Shown here: positions 42,681-54,406 of the stretch, piece by piece
Numbering within the stretch: the stretch's first letter is position 1
Layout: each line of letters opens with the position of its first letter
Source of the DNA: Sycon ciliatum
Taxonomy: Eukaryota > Porifera > Calcarea > Leucosolenida > Sycettidae
Reading direction: 5' to 3'
DNA: 64,000 bases
Assembly (NCBI RefSeq): GCF_964019385.1
Contig: NC_088645.1
Span: 20,467,158-20,531,157 of the forward strand
Program-made: the position numbers and the translations under genes
Notes under the pieces: generated by a model
What the model was told of the DNA's origin: nothing
Database searches by the model: none
What the model saw: the letters and a program-made list of their open reading frames with translations, nothing else

Positions 42681-45600
42681 TCACGTAGTGGCGGGAATGC
42701 GGGCCTCCACAGAAACAGCATCCACATCCGCCGCCAGACCAGGTGCACGGAATGCACGGCGACTCCCACGAACCATCAGGACGGAGTCGCGGACAAGGCT
42801 GAAAGCCAGGTCCGTCCGCAGCTTTCCCATCACGAGGGGATAAGGCTGCGAGAGCTTGGTGGAGAGCTTCGTTCCGAGCAGCTTCAGGAACCGGGTGGCC
42901 TCCTTCGCCAGGGCACCAGCAGAAGACAGGACGATCGGGGTGAACGACGCGTGCTCAACTTCCCGGATCCGGGCACCGTATGCCGACTGCTTCTGACGCT
43001 CGTGCCATTGGAACACCTCAGCCAGCGGGCGAGATCGGTACGACTGTGCGTTGGGATAGAACACCCTTACATCAAAAAATGCATCAGTCTGTACCGACCA
43101 AAACCCCCTGGCCTTGATGTCCGGTCTGGCGTCTTCCGCAGTGAGCAGGGCAGGACCATGGTCAAACGTGCGGACCGTCGGTAGAGGTTGCAGCGGTGGC
43201 TCCAGCTGCACATCCTCAGACACTTGAGAAAGAAGTTGGCCCAGGTAGTTGCGGACATGGTTGTGCCGGTGGATGGGATAGCCGCCCAACTTGCAGATCA
43301 TTGCGTGGTCGATGGTGAACGGCCGGCTGCATGGACACTCGGTAGGTGAACCGTGGATGGTGAGGCCATAACGAATGCATAGGGCATCAACGAAGGACCG
43401 CCGGTCGAGGGAGTATCCATGCTCGCGAACAGGAAGACAAGTCAGCCATGCCCCTGTTCCCTTGGCCTGGAGGTGCTCCAGAAGCATTGGTGGTAGGGCC
43501 TCTGGACCAGCTGTCTGCAGGACGGTCTTGGTAGTCACAGACTGGGCTTGCTTGGCAGCAGCCTTGGCGGCGCAAATGGCTGCTGGGTCTACGCTGTAGA
43601 GGGAGGACTGGTCCGCGATAAGTTGCTGGAGACTGCTCGTGATGGACAGAGATGCTGTCCGCTGTTGCGAGGCAGCCTCAACTGGATTGAGCACTGCAAG
43701 GCCACCATGACGCACAGGCAGAGCAAGAAGGCTGCGTAGAGGGGCAGGGACGACTGGCACACCCAATAGAGCTGGCAACAAGACGGAGCGAAGAGAGGAC
43801 TCGAGAGCCTCGAAGACGTCTGGTGCACAGCTCGACACGCGCATCAGGAATGTCCAGCGGTGACGGTACCCAAAGACCAGTGCGGCATACACGGCTTGGG
43901 GCTCGGCCTCGGCCACGTTCGCCAGCTCACGCATCTCAGATGCCCAAGCCTCCACTCGAGCATTGCAAAATGTTGTCTTGAAGGCTTCCGAGCCCAGAGG
44001 AGCACCCAGGTAGGGGCGGCCCTCAGTAGTGATGTGGACATCGGTGTCGGCGAATGCAGCGTTGGCAGCATCGAGATGCTCGGGCTTGACAACCAGCCAA
44101 GTCTTGGCAGCGTTTGGATAGTAGCCGAATGCTGGGCCAAGTTGACAGATCTGGTCCCACCAGGTGCGAAGGCAGTGCAGCAGGCCAGCGGCTCCCGCGT
44201 CATCGGCATACCATAGCTGGATGGTCGAGGCGTCCGGTCGAGCAGCGGACGCACCGACGCCGGCTGGTCTCTCAGGCGATTCGCGGTCATGCACCGTGCC
44301 AGCTGGAGAGTCGTCCATAAGGGCGGTGGCGAGGGTAGTGACGAGTGGCGTAATGGCAATAGCGTAGAGGGGCATGGCTAGTGGGCAGCCTTGCGTGGTG
44401 CCTTCAGCAGACCAGATAACCGTACCGCTGACGTGGAGAGGTACTGTGCTGCGGTAAAGGTTTTTCGAAATTGTTGCTATTGATGGACATAGTAGGTGGA
44501 TGTTGTGGAGCATAGCTGCACGGTTCAGGGAGTTGAACGCGTTGGCAGCATCGACCAGGAGTGCTCCCTCTGTGTTGCTGCTGTCAAAGTGGCGACACAG
44601 GGCATGCGCAGCGGCCTCCGCCCCTCCCTCCTGCCCAGCACAGGTTTGAAGTGCCCCCGCGGCCTCAACAATGTCCTGACGGGTGATGCGGAGGACCACC
44701 TTGGCAATGAGGCGACGGAGGGTCTCCCCAATGCCGATCGGGCGCACACCAGGATTCTTATCCAGGGGCACAAGCCTTCCAGCCAGCAGCGGCGCCAAAG
44801 CACCCGAGTCGACAGGAGAGGTGGCGAGGCGCTTCGTCAGCATGGCTACAGCGTTGCATAGGCCCGTGGAAGATCTTCCAAATGAACAACACATCCTCCG
44901 CCAGGCATCTGCATCCAGCCCAGACACCCCTGCCGCACCAGACAGGGAAAGAGAGGTAGCCCGGACAAATGCAGCATTCACCGGTTCGAACAGCACGAGA
45001 TGCGTTGGGCGGCACGGACCCTGTAGCAGTACATCGGATGAGGGGCCATCCAAGTCCGGTGAAGGGTGTTTGGCTTTCAGAATATCTATGGTGGACTGGC
45101 CACCACCGCAGTCAGCCTGCAAGGGAAGGACGCCCCCCTTGCCTGAGGTGTGCAGGCAACGAATTGCTGCTTTCACTTTGCCCGCGAGCATGAGACGGGT
45201 AAAGCCTTTCACCGCTGCGTCATCAGACCGCTGGAGAGGACCAGATGGTAGGTGGTCTTGGATCTGCCGACCCTCGTGGAGCAGGGAAGTGATATCACCA
45301 TCTTTCCATAGTTGGAGTCGACGCTGCAAGCAGCGGACATGATCAGCAGCCTTTGATGTCCGGAAAGGTTTCTGCAGGAGAAGCGGCGGAAACACCATAG
45401 CAGCTTTCAGAGCAATGCGTTCCTGAGGTGTGTCAGGGGACAGGAGTTGCAGGAGACGAGCCTGCTCCTCCACGAACGCACAGCCTGCTTTTCCAGATGG
45501 TATTGCAAAAATGTTGCGGCGCCAGTTGACGACAACTTCTCTCGCGTGCTCCAGGGCTTGCTCAAACTGCGATGATGGGACGGAAGCCCAGGTGAACGGC

Positions 45601-46178
45601 TGGCAGTTTAGGGCTGGTGCAGCGTCAGGGAGTCGCTCAGGTGGCTGAGAGGCGTCCAAGTTCGCAAGCCGGTCAATGTCCTGGGATGAAATGGCAGAGT
45701 AGTCCAGGGCGTGCGCATCCTCAGTGCTGTGCGTACCGGAAAACGGCTGAGAATTCTCTTGGGAGTTTCGAACCTGGGGAGTTTGAGTGCCTGAGCCAGA
45801 AGCCGCAGCGGGGCATGAGGATGAAACAGACGTCTCCGCGGCAGCACCGCTGGGTTGTGAGGACGTGGTAGAAGGGTTTCCGCGACCATCGTGGCAGGAA
45901 GAGGAGGCCGATATTTGAGATACTCCTTGAACATTCGAATTTCGAGTTCTTGAATTTCGAGTATTCACGGCGGAGGGTACTGGGCATGATGAAGAGAAAG
46001 CCAGATGAGAGGCGGCAGCAGCGCTGCCGGCCGTCTGTGACGACGTTGAGCGACAGGAGTTACGACACGTTCCATGGCGATTGGCGGAGCAGTTAGTACA
46101 TTCACATTGACGTCCAGCTTTGGCGCATTTGCAGCCTGAACAGGTCGAGGCCTTTCCGCACGTGCAGCATGGCGGCAT
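42681..46178 (-). CDS. Reverse transcriptase with N-terminal CXC-like cluster and C-terminal CCHC/PD-D endonuclease
   Basis: A 1,165-aa protein, counted from the ATG opening MPPCCTCGK. Residues 4-40 hold a dense cysteine pattern (CCTCGKASTCSGCKCAKAGR then CECTNC and C-R-N), like the CXC zinc cluster of MSL2-type DNA-binding proteins. A disordered linker follows. The reverse transcriptase has GVRPIGIGETLRR, LLVDAANAFNS with the motif A aspartate at 543, GTTQGCPLAMPLYA, and YADD at 657-660. Near the end come C948-x-C950-x7-H958-x3-C962 and then RPD (D1020) with FFDVRV (D1036). This order is that of the CCHC and restriction-like endonuclease of R2/NeSL/CRE-group elements. There is no APE-type endonuclease, which fits. 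The first 153 codons of the longer open frame run into repeats, so 46,178 is preferred as the start. The frame is open throughout, suggesting recent activity. Confidence 0.82.
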   Translation of the reverse strand: MPPCCTCGKASTCSGCKCAKAGRQCECTNCSANRHGTCRNSCRSTSSQTAGSAAAASHLAFSSSCPVPSAVNTRNSRTRNSNVQGVSQISASSSCHDGRGNPSTTSSQPSGAAAETSVSSSCPAAASGSGTQTPQVRNSQENSQPFSGTHSTEDAHALDYSAISSQDIDRLANLDASQPPERLPDAAPALNCQPFTWASVPSSQFEQALEHAREVVVNWRRNIFAIPSGKAGCAFVEEQARLLQLLSPDTPQERIALKAAMVFPPLLLQKPFRTSKAADHVRCLQRRLQLWKDGDITSLLHEGRQIQDHLPSGPLQRSDDAAVKGFTRLMLAGKVKAAIRCLHTSGKGGVLPLQADCGGGQSTIDILKAKHPSPDLDGPSSDVLLQGPCRPTHLVLFEPVNAAFVRATSLSLSGAAGVSGLDADAWRRMCCSFGRSSTGLCNAVAMLTKRLATSPVDSGALAPLLAGRLVPLDKNPGVRPIGIGETLRRLIAKVVLRITRQDIVEAAGALQTCAGQEGGAEAAAHALCRHFDSSNTEGALLVDAANAFNSLNRAAMLHNIHLLCPSIATISKNLYRSTVPLHVSGTVIWSAEGTTQGCPLAMPLYAIAITPLVTTLATALMDDSPAGTVHDRESPERPAGVGASAARPDASTIQLWYADDAGAAGLLHCLRTWWDQICQLGPAFGYYPNAAKTWLVVKPEHLDAANAAFADTDVHITTEGRPYLGAPLGSEAFKTTFCNARVEAWASEMRELANVAEAEPQAVYAALVFGYRHRWTFLMRVSSCAPDVFEALESSLRSVLLPALLGVPVVPAPLRSLLALPVRHGGLAVLNPVEAASQQRTASLSITSSLQQLIADQSSLYSVDPAAICAAKAAAKQAQSVTTKTVLQTAGPEALPPMLLEHLQAKGTGAWLTCLPVREHGYSLDRRSFVDALCIRYGLTIHGSPTECPCSRPFTIDHAMICKLGGYPIHRHNHVRNYLGQLLSQVSEDVQLEPPLQPLPTVRTFDHGPALLTAEDARPDIKARGFWSVQTDAFFDVRVFYPNAQSYRSRPLAEVFQWHERQKQSAYGARIREVEHASFTPIVLSSAGALAKEATRFLKLLGTKLSTKLSQPYPLVMGKLRTDLAFSLVRDSVLMVRGSRRAFRAPGLAADVDAVSVEARIPATT

Positions 46179-46240
46179 AGCTATAATATTATTATTATCG
46201 TGCTCGGGTCGCCGCAGCCAGCGCCGACGGGGAGGACACC

Positions 46241-46332
46241 CCCGAGGAGGGCAGCGACCCCTCTGGCGTCGACTCTCCACGTCCCGAGGAGGGCAGCGAC
46301 CCTCCTGGCGTCGACTCTCCACGTCCCGATGG
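46241..46332. repeat. 42-bp tandem repeat, two copies plus start of a third
   Basis: CCCGAGGAGGGCAGCGACCC begins each unit and CTCTCCACGT ends it. It lies just upstream of the reverse transcriptase start. Tandem repeats are common in LINE 5' regions and may carry promoter activity; that role is inference. Confidence 0.9.
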
Positions 46333-46413
46333 CGACGGAGACGGAGACGAGACGGAGACGAAGAATTAATAGACATTATTATTATTATTGAACGGCCTCT
46401 GCTGGGATGACGA

Positions 46414-46486
46414 CTACACCATAGCTCAGTGGTTTGAGCATCGCTGGCTACAAGCGAGGGTCCCTGGTTCGAGTCCTGGTGGTGAC
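46414..46486 (+). tRNA. tRNA-like sequence, plus orientation
   Basis: A box TAGCTCAGTGGTTTGAGC, stem TCGCT/AGCGA around GGCTACA, and B box GGTTCGAGTCC. Position 33 is not U and the acceptor stem is imperfect. It is the inverted partner of the units that follow, centred on an ATT tract at 46,545-46,574. Confidence 0.55.
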
Positions 46487-46543
46487 AGTCAATTTTTTCT
46501 TCAGACTTTTCCCGTTTGTCTCTCTTTCCCTCAAACCAGTTAA

Positions 46544-46574
<31 letters not shown>

Positions 46575-46576
46575 TT

Positions 46577-47660
<1,084 letters not shown>

Positions 47661-47889
47661 CACCCAATGCTGTAGACAGTAAGCCGTTTTGGCCATAAAG
47701 GCCTCATCAGTACAGCTACGAGCTAAATAGGCCGAGCTACCAGCCATGGTGCAAAGGAGGCACCACAGACATTAAGATAGCTCGTCGCTGAAGCGCCAGA
47801 GTGCTCAAACTACAAAAAAGTAGCGGGCATTGCGCGATGCAGCAGCACAGTATTATTATTTGAAACTCAGATTTTGAGCCATAAATAAA

Positions 47890-48770
47890 TGTAGAAAGGA
47901 AAAGGACATATGGATACGAGTTAAGAGTAACTCTCCAGCACTGTAGCTGGATAATATACAGTCAGAAAGTGCAATAACTAGGCACAAAACTGACAAGAGT
48001 ACTGAGACATTCGACGTCCTGACACCTAGCTTCAACACATCTCCGTAGCGCTAACCGACAGCCTTCCAACTTGGAAGGTTCAAGGTTATGGAAAGACCAA
48101 AGAGGGGAAGGCAACCGCAACGAAAACGAGCAAAAGCTACAGTCCCAACGGAACAAAGAATGTCGATTGTTACTGGACGATGACGAGACCAGTACGATAT
48201 TTGACAAAGCGGTCTAACTACAATTCGAAGCAGCAAAGCAGCACACCACCCAACTTGGGAGGGTCATAAAATATCAAAGATAAGTAAAGAAAGGGGAAGC
48301 TTTGCGAAAACGAATTATACAAGCCAAAAGCCAAACTCCTACAGTACTCCTCTTGCATGACATTGTGATGGACTAGTTGACTACAAAACAAGTTGTTTCA
48401 CACGACGTACGTTTCGCCTGTAGCTGACTGTAGGACTGTAGCTTTTGCTCGTTTTCGTTGCGCTTGCCTTCCCCTCTTTGGTCTTTCCATAACCACAAGA
48501 GAGAGTTTGGAAGCTTTGTCACAACTCCGAGTTTCACGTATCTCTACGATCATCAGGCAACCCTCTTTCCATAGCCTTGAACCTTCCAATTTGGAAGGCT
48601 GTCGGTTAGTGCTACGGAGATGTGTTGAAGCTAGGTGTCAGGACGTCGAATGTCTCAGTACTCTTGTCAATTTTGTGCCTAGTTATTGCACTTTCTGACT
48701 GTATATAGTATTCAGTTTCATTGATGGAGAGTTACTCTTAACTCGTATCCATATGTCCTTTTACTGTCTA
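47890..48770. mobile_element. Large fold-back element
   Basis: 47,890-48,155 is mirrored at about 48,425-48,765. Shared stretches include GAAAAGGACATATGGATACG at the ends, GACATTCGACGTCCTGACAC, CAGCCTTCCAACTTGGAAGG and CTTTTGCTCGTTTTCGTTG. The right arm has an extra block at about 48,495-48,570. Both arms yield the same short frame; it is not counted as a gene. Confidence 0.88.
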
Positions 48771-48802
48771 CATTATTATTATCATTATTTATTCCAGTAG
48801 AT

Positions 48803-48841
48803 ATGCAGAAGACGTTACTTCAGTAACGTCTGGCGCTAGCC
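48803..48841 (-). repeat. Inverted fragment of satellite B
   Basis: AGACGTTACTTCAGTAACGT and GGCGCTAGCCAG are the reverse complement of the centre of the 69-bp satellite B of 19-30 kb. It is a single partial copy outside the main array. Confidence 0.85.
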
Positions 48842-48845
48842 AGCT

Positions 48846-49516
48846 TAGGGCGCGTTCAGACTGGCGTAAAAAACAAGCGGAATGTGAAAGTTGTCAAGGT
48901 GAATCGCTCACGTGACGTTCCCGCCAGCGTAAACACGGAAAAGGTTTCCCACCACTCTGCAGGCCAGTGGAATGCAGATTCCGGCGGCACGCGGAGCGCT
49001 TTTGATATACTTGCAGCACATGTTCCGTCTTTTCGTTTTATTTCAGCCTCTACTCTTGCAGTCTGACTGCATGCTTTTGAGTTTTGAGTTTTGACTTCTA
49101 GACTGCCAACTAATAATTACTTCTCCCATCATGCCGAAATCTTTGTTCGACTCAGCAATGGAGAGGGAGTTCATGGAGCTGTACGTGGTGATTTTTGCGG
49201 GCCGCTCTGCAGGCAAAACGTTACTGCGAACGAGAAGCATACTCTGATCGCGGAGCGGATGAATGCCACCCAAGCACCAAACACTCCGGACATAGTATTC
49301 TCCCCGTCGACAAGCAAAAGCACAATGATCCAGCATCTCAACAGACTAAATCAGTTTATTTTGATATCCAACTCAAACTTAGTCAACTCAAATTTTTCAA
49401 ATGTCGAAGCTTCACATATACTGGCCATTCCAGCGGGATACACGTGCAGTGTGATTGCGATTCCCGGGATTACGCTGCAGCTTTCCGGCGGCTATTCACG
49501 CCAGTCATACCCATTC
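48846..49516. other. Possible MITE or Harbinger-like remnant
   Basis: TTAGGGCGCGTTCAGACTGG at the left resembles transposon termini. A frame near 49,131 reads MPKSLFDSAMEREFMELYVV, which may be the start of a decayed transposase-associated gene. No matching right end was seen. Confidence 0.3.
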
Positions 49517-49975
49517 TTCCAAGTTGCTTTACGTTATTATCTTGCGTTTGAAAGCCCTATTTGAATATTGCGGGCAGCTGTATGTGGCCAGCTGTGTTTG
49601 ATGGTACGGTACGGTACTGGAGACGGTGTCGTATAATACTCGTATTACCCTCGATCGTACCCGTCCCGTACCTATCCCCTACCGTACCGTGCCATCAAAG
49701 ACGGCTGGCCACAATGCATATTCAAATAGGGCTTTAAAATGCAACATCACAATGTGAAACAACTTGGAAGAATTAGTATGTATGCGAAGTGTATCGGGGA
49801 TGCATGCAGGGCGCGATAGTGCGGGTTCGAATCCCAGCCTTCCCAGGTTATGCCTTAAAAAAAAAGGAATTTTTTAAAGAATTTATAACATCCCTATGCT
49901 TTTTTGTCTAGGTCATCAAGGCAAAAAAGCATAGCGTAGGGCCCTGAGCTTCCAAGCTCTCTCGTCATTATTATT
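49517..49975 (-). repeat. Reversed piece of the 8-30 kb composite
   Basis: It contains the fold-back (49,517-49,775), a plus-strand B-box unit (TGCGGGTTCGAATCCCAG), GCATAGGGATG-type sequence and the monomer head in reverse. The order is the mirror of 20,840-21,290. Confidence 0.85.
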
Positions 49976-50147
49976 ATTATCATCGTTCTAGCTCATTTTT
50001 TCCCCTGTTTTAGTCCTGTTTATCATGTTCAGCATAAGCGAAGTTGTGGATCATGCTTGCATGGTTGACTCCAACGCGTACATGCAAGTAATAATAATAA
50101 TAATGCTTTTTTTGTCGATAGGAATGCAGCTAGGGAGGGAGGGAGAT

Positions 50148-50446
<299 letters not shown>

Positions 50447-50464
50447 ATATTGAGAATGAGAATT

Positions 50465-50770
50465 AAAATGCTTAGATCTTAAATGTAGAGTCAGCGGTAC
50501 ATTAGAGGGAGATCGGGTACAACCGAAAGAGCACAGAAAAAAAACAGAAGGTTTCGCTTGTCTTCAGCATCTACAGGGCACAGGTATAGGGGATAACTTA
50601 CGTGCGAAACTGCCGAGCGTGATGGATGGCACGGATGTCGCTGGGGACTGCATACCATAATACAGCACCTTTGCAAGCAAAGCGCCCCCGCCCCATAGTA
50701 TTACGGAAAGGTTTGTGTTTACGTTAGCGTTTTTTGCTATCCCCGTCGTATACGACTCCCTGATGTACAT
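50465..50770 (-). pseudogene. LINE 3' end fragment
   Basis: The minus frame reads VLYYGMQSPATSVPSITLGS then FARKLSPIPVPCRC, nearly the same as the tail of the LINE at 1-411. Past the stop come CGCTGACTCTAC and an AATTCTCATTCTC end. It is a 5'-truncated copy. Confidence 0.75.
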
Positions 50771-50895
50771 GCATAGGGAGATGAATGCATGCAGGGCGAT
50801 AGTGAGGGTTTGAATCCCAGGTTATGTCTTGAAAAAAGGGGAGAAATGAAAAATTTATTACATCCCTATGCTTTTTTTGCCTAGGTCATCAAGTA
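50760..50895 (+). repeat. B-box SINE-like fragment
   Basis: GGGCGATAGTGAGGGTTTGA with ATCCCAGGTTATG and TCCCTATGC corresponds to the B-box units of 11.5-12.0 kb, with a mutated B box. From 50,896 to 51,650 no gene is recognised; a 39-codon plus frame at 51,041 starts MASTGNSRPGW but is not identified. Confidence 0.65.
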
Positions 50896-51788
50896 GGGAT
50901 ATCAGCGAACGCCTTGTGCAGCACAGATCAACAGGTCTATAGTGTTGCGGATGCTGTTTTGAGAGCTCTGCATACCTTTGTGAATGTGGTAGTTTTGGAT
51001 CGTTATAAAGCAGATCTAGGGCGTGCCCTTACCATCAATCATGGCGAGCACTGGTAACTCGAGACCCGGATGGATGGCACGGACCTCGGAGCAGATGCGA
51101 GAGACGTCCGGGAAATGGATGACTTGCACAAAGATCCGAGCCGCGAGTGAGATGGGGTAAGTGCACCCGTGTATCCAGGCTACACTGCGGGCACCCTACA
51201 CCGTCTGTACGAGTACTGTAGTGTACTTTTTCGTCAGCATGAATGAACGGTGCACGGCATGTACATGTACATGATCAGTACCCTAACTGTCTTCAGCAGC
51301 TCATGAGTCGTGCATGTGCACTTGTAGGGTTAGTGGAAGCAGGTATTCTACTACTCCCAGAGTGGAAATACATGGCTGTATTATTATGTGAAGAGAAGCC
51401 AGGCGTCCAAACCAACCCAAAATACTCTTGCCCTATTTCTTCGGTGAAACAGTTATAAAAAAATTGTCTTACAAAACAACAGTGAGCATAGAAACAACCT
51501 CGATGCATCCAATAATATGGCATCCGGGAACCGGAAGTGTTGCACGAGGATCCCAAGAACACGTTCTAATTTCATATTCGAAATGCTCGTGTAGCTTTTG
51601 AAGTCGGTTTGGAATTTTGGTGCTCTGATTCATCCTTGGTCAGATCGAGCAGTCCTGCAGACATTATTATTATTATTTATTCATATTTTGATAGGGCAAT
51701 CCCCACAGACTCAAGGTCTTCTTACGGGGTACCCTAAGAATGAAAGTAATGCATGGCGAAATAGGGATGGCGATGCAGCAGTGCGGAT

Positions 51789-52100
51789 ATGTACCATTAC
51801 TGTTCCTTTCCGGTAGATGGCTACGGCCGAGAGTCTTTTCGGCCCTACCTTGACGCTTTGGCAGCCCAAATAAGGAGCCCTGAGTGCATCAAGCAGGTAA
51901 ATTTTGATCGTATCCGGGGACATTGCGTAGTAACTCTGGATAAGGAAGAGTGTCTCCAAAGGCTGCTGTCGGAGGGATTGACCGTCAGGAACATTGCTGT
52001 GCAAGTACGTCCCTTTCATGGTGATGATGTTGTCCGGCTAAATGTAATTGGGTGCCCCTTTGTCCTCGAGGATGCCACTTTGGTCACCATGCTAGAACCA
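51789..52100 (+). pseudogene. LINE ORF1, RRM-like part
   Basis: The frame reads NFDRIRGHCVVTLDKEECLQ then RLLSEGLTVRNIAVQVRPFH and VVRLNVIGCPFVLEDATL. The alternation of short strands and VxLxxxxxCxxLL helices is that of the RNA-binding domain of LINE ORF1 proteins with a downstream CCHC knuckle. It stops abruptly after LVTMLEP, where minus-strand SWIM sequence starts. Confidence 0.6.
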
Positions 52101-52104
52101 GAAC

Positions 52105-52510
52105 CTGCTCGGGGCTGATTCCATTGCATCAGTTTCTCAGTACAGGTTTTCGCTGTCTCTTCATGCAGGCCAAGCCTTACAAAGTCCTCCAATGCATATG
52201 ATAGGCCCGCTATGTGGTTACAGGAACCAGCTAACCCAGCAGGGCATGTGCAGCAGGCAGTGAGAACCGTAGGGACATGTGACACATCGCCAGCAGTGCA
52301 GCATATCCGAACGTTGTATTTCCTGTCCTTACGGAAAGAGGGCAGGACGACGCAGCATACAAAACAGAATTGTGGAAAGACAGGCAGTGAATTGAACTGG
52401 ATCTTCTGGATGTGGCCTGACTTGAAGAACCTGAACCCTTTGTCTATTCCACGGAAGGAGCTGTACTTGGCTGTGCCTGAATCACCATCCTCCCCTTCAT
52501 CATCCTCCCA
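52105..52510 (-). pseudogene. SWIM zinc-finger protein fragment
   Basis: Minus-strand reading: DKGFRFFKSGHIQKIQFN, then PSFRKDRKYNVRICC, then CCTCPAGLAGSCNHIAGLSY and ALEDFVRLGLHEETAKTCTE with KLMQWNQPR. The C-x-C-xn-C-x-H spacing (CTCPAG...CNHIAGL) is the SWIM zinc finger. In animals this wording is familiar from transposon-related proteins that also carry a YqaJ-type nuclease; the nuclease is not visible here. An acidic, repetitive N-terminal stretch is encoded by the 18-bp repeat at 52,540-52,650. The fragment ends where the LINE ORF1 begins on the other strand. Confidence 0.6.
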
Positions 52511-52539
52511 TTCGTCATCAACTTCAGCAGGGACAGCAC

Positions 52540-52650
52540 TATAAGCAGCTACAGCACTATCAGCAGCTACAGCACTATCAGCAGCTACAGCACTATCAGC
52601 TGGGACATCAACTTCAGCAGGGACAGCACCATCAGCAGCTTAGCACTATC
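52540..52650. repeat. 18-bp minisatellite (AGCAGCTACAGCACTATC)
   Basis: About four copies plus related GGGACATCAACTTCAGCAG-type units. It encodes an A/V/D-rich stretch in frame with the SWIM fragment on the minus strand. Confidence 0.85.
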
Positions 52651-52724
52651 AGCAATTCAAGTTTCGTTCCCGATCGACGAGCATTACGGCAAGCTAGCCA
52701 ACGCTTCAATTATTTCACGGAAAG

Positions 52725-54110
52725 TTGACTTGCCAAGCGTTGAGAGCCATCAATATTCCGACCAAACGATGCTCCAGGCACATCGTCCTCGGAGAGCTTC
52801 ACAGCCTGCACCTCCATCTCCGACAAACAAAAGACTACGAAAAGTGTTCCTTGCAGAAGCTGACATTACAAAATTACAAGGCCGAGATTTGCTTCTGCCC
52901 ACATTTCGGCACTTTCCAGGTTGGTCGCGTACGCATGACATCATTACGCAATGGGCCTATGGTCTACAGGCCTATGGAAGGTGAAATAATCCATGGAATT
53001 TGCGAACTGCTGACAATGAGACAGGCGAGTGTTACTGAGGCCATGGAGTCATTCCTGCATGTTATCAGGACACAGTTACACATGGCATCAGGTTTTGGAA
53101 ATCTGCTACGCCAGGAAGTGTGCCAGCTGAAGGCATGCAATGGTGCTGGCATTTCGCAAGCATGGCAACAAGTGCTCTCCAGCATCTCAACAGCTTTTCC
53201 CAAAGTGAAGCTCTGTATAAGACACAATATGACACAGCTAAAAACAACTGAAGCAGTGACATGTGAATGTTGCATGAGCATGCGTGTGAGTGTATGTGTG
53301 TGTGTGTTTGTGTGTGTATATGTGTGCGGCTGTGCCAAAGCCTAGAGTGTTCATTTGCGGCTGTGGCAGGGACGTCCGTCGGCCCAATGATCTAACTCGC
53401 CACAGGAAATACTCCAACTCCTGATGCTATCATTGCACGGAGCAATGGGCATCCAAAGGTCCAAAGGTGTATGTGTGTTGTGCATTGGTGGTCGATTCAC
53501 ATGGCTTTGCCAGTTGTGTGGATTATACAGTTATCTGGTGCAAGTCTTGATCTGTCTCATTCAGATCGTGTTCGCTATCATTTCTATAAGAGAAAATCTG
53601 TGGGTGCACATCCGGTGCATTTGCAGACTTGCGTTCGTCTCTTGCGACGGGCGTATGCATGGTATGTGTGTGCGTGCGTGTGTGTGTATTCTTCTGTGAT
53701 AAGTGGATCAAGCCGTATACAGGGTATTCATGGGTATTCGCCTTGAATGCATTTGCCGATAGTGTGACTTTCGTCGCAGAGAACTTTGCTCAGTCGGTCA
53801 GGCGACTCGGCCTTACGTTTCCTGAAGGCAATGTGTTCAGAACACAGTTTCTTCAAGTATGAACAGCTATGAACAGTTAAGAAATGGCAAATATTGTGTG
53901 TAGTTCATGGACCATAATGTGAAACACTTAGAATGCAGAAGAATGAGGATAGTGGCATCAAATGCTGCATGGATTCTGTTTGATATGCTACTCTTTTTTC
54001 CCTTCCATGAAAAGGTGAGTGCATCATCGATCTTCATCTCGAAACTTCACACAAACCGAGAATGGAACTTGGACAACATGAAGGGGCCATGGGCATGGTG
54101 TGTTTAGTGG
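52725..54110 (+). other. Coding-like pieces of the insertion, unrecognised
   Basis: A 206-codon frame (52,725-53,345) ends in a GT microsatellite that could be an intron (donor-like CGT/GTGAGT at 53,284-53,292, acceptor-like AG at 53,339-53,340). After it comes VFICGCGRDVRRPNDLTRHR, a C2H2-like C-x-C...H pattern. Later pieces read FADSVTFVAENFAQSVRRLG and LTFPEGNVFRTQFLQ. They look like exons of one decayed gene but no family is recognised. It may be the other gene of the transposon that carries the SWIM protein. Confidence 0.35.
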
Positions 54111-54406
54111 AGAACTATTCCGAAAACAGGGTGTCATTCGCACTTACTCAATTCAAATTTGAGTACATTTCGTGAATAACTTACCTTGACATTCCGTCGT
54201 CTCCAAAGCAGTGAACTTCCCAAAAAAATTAAAAGCCACGGCTCAACTAAGGTAATGCGTAGTACGTATCAGAAACAACCAGCTTTCGCTCTGGAGATCC
54301 AGAATAGGCCTCGAAGCGTAGCAAAAACAATTGAGAAAAAGAAGATGACGACGACGTTTCAATCACGCATCAAATTTCGCGGGTCGAGTGCAGCAATCCT
54401 CGGATC

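Larger units (their letters stand above)
42500..46380 (-). mobile_element. Non-LTR-type retroelement with CXC cysteine cluster and restriction-like endonuclease
   Basis: It comprises an intact long frame (42,681-46,178), a 3' region with T-rich tracts down to about 42,500 and a 5' region with a 42-bp tandem repeat. ATT tracts lie at 46,187-46,200 and 46,375-46,390. The borders are not proven. A second, decayed copy of the same family is at 58,384-60,566. Confidence 0.7.

Noticed and set aside
42507-43184. 225-codon plus frame
   Set aside because: It is antisense to the 3' end of the CXC reverse transcriptase gene and has no domain.
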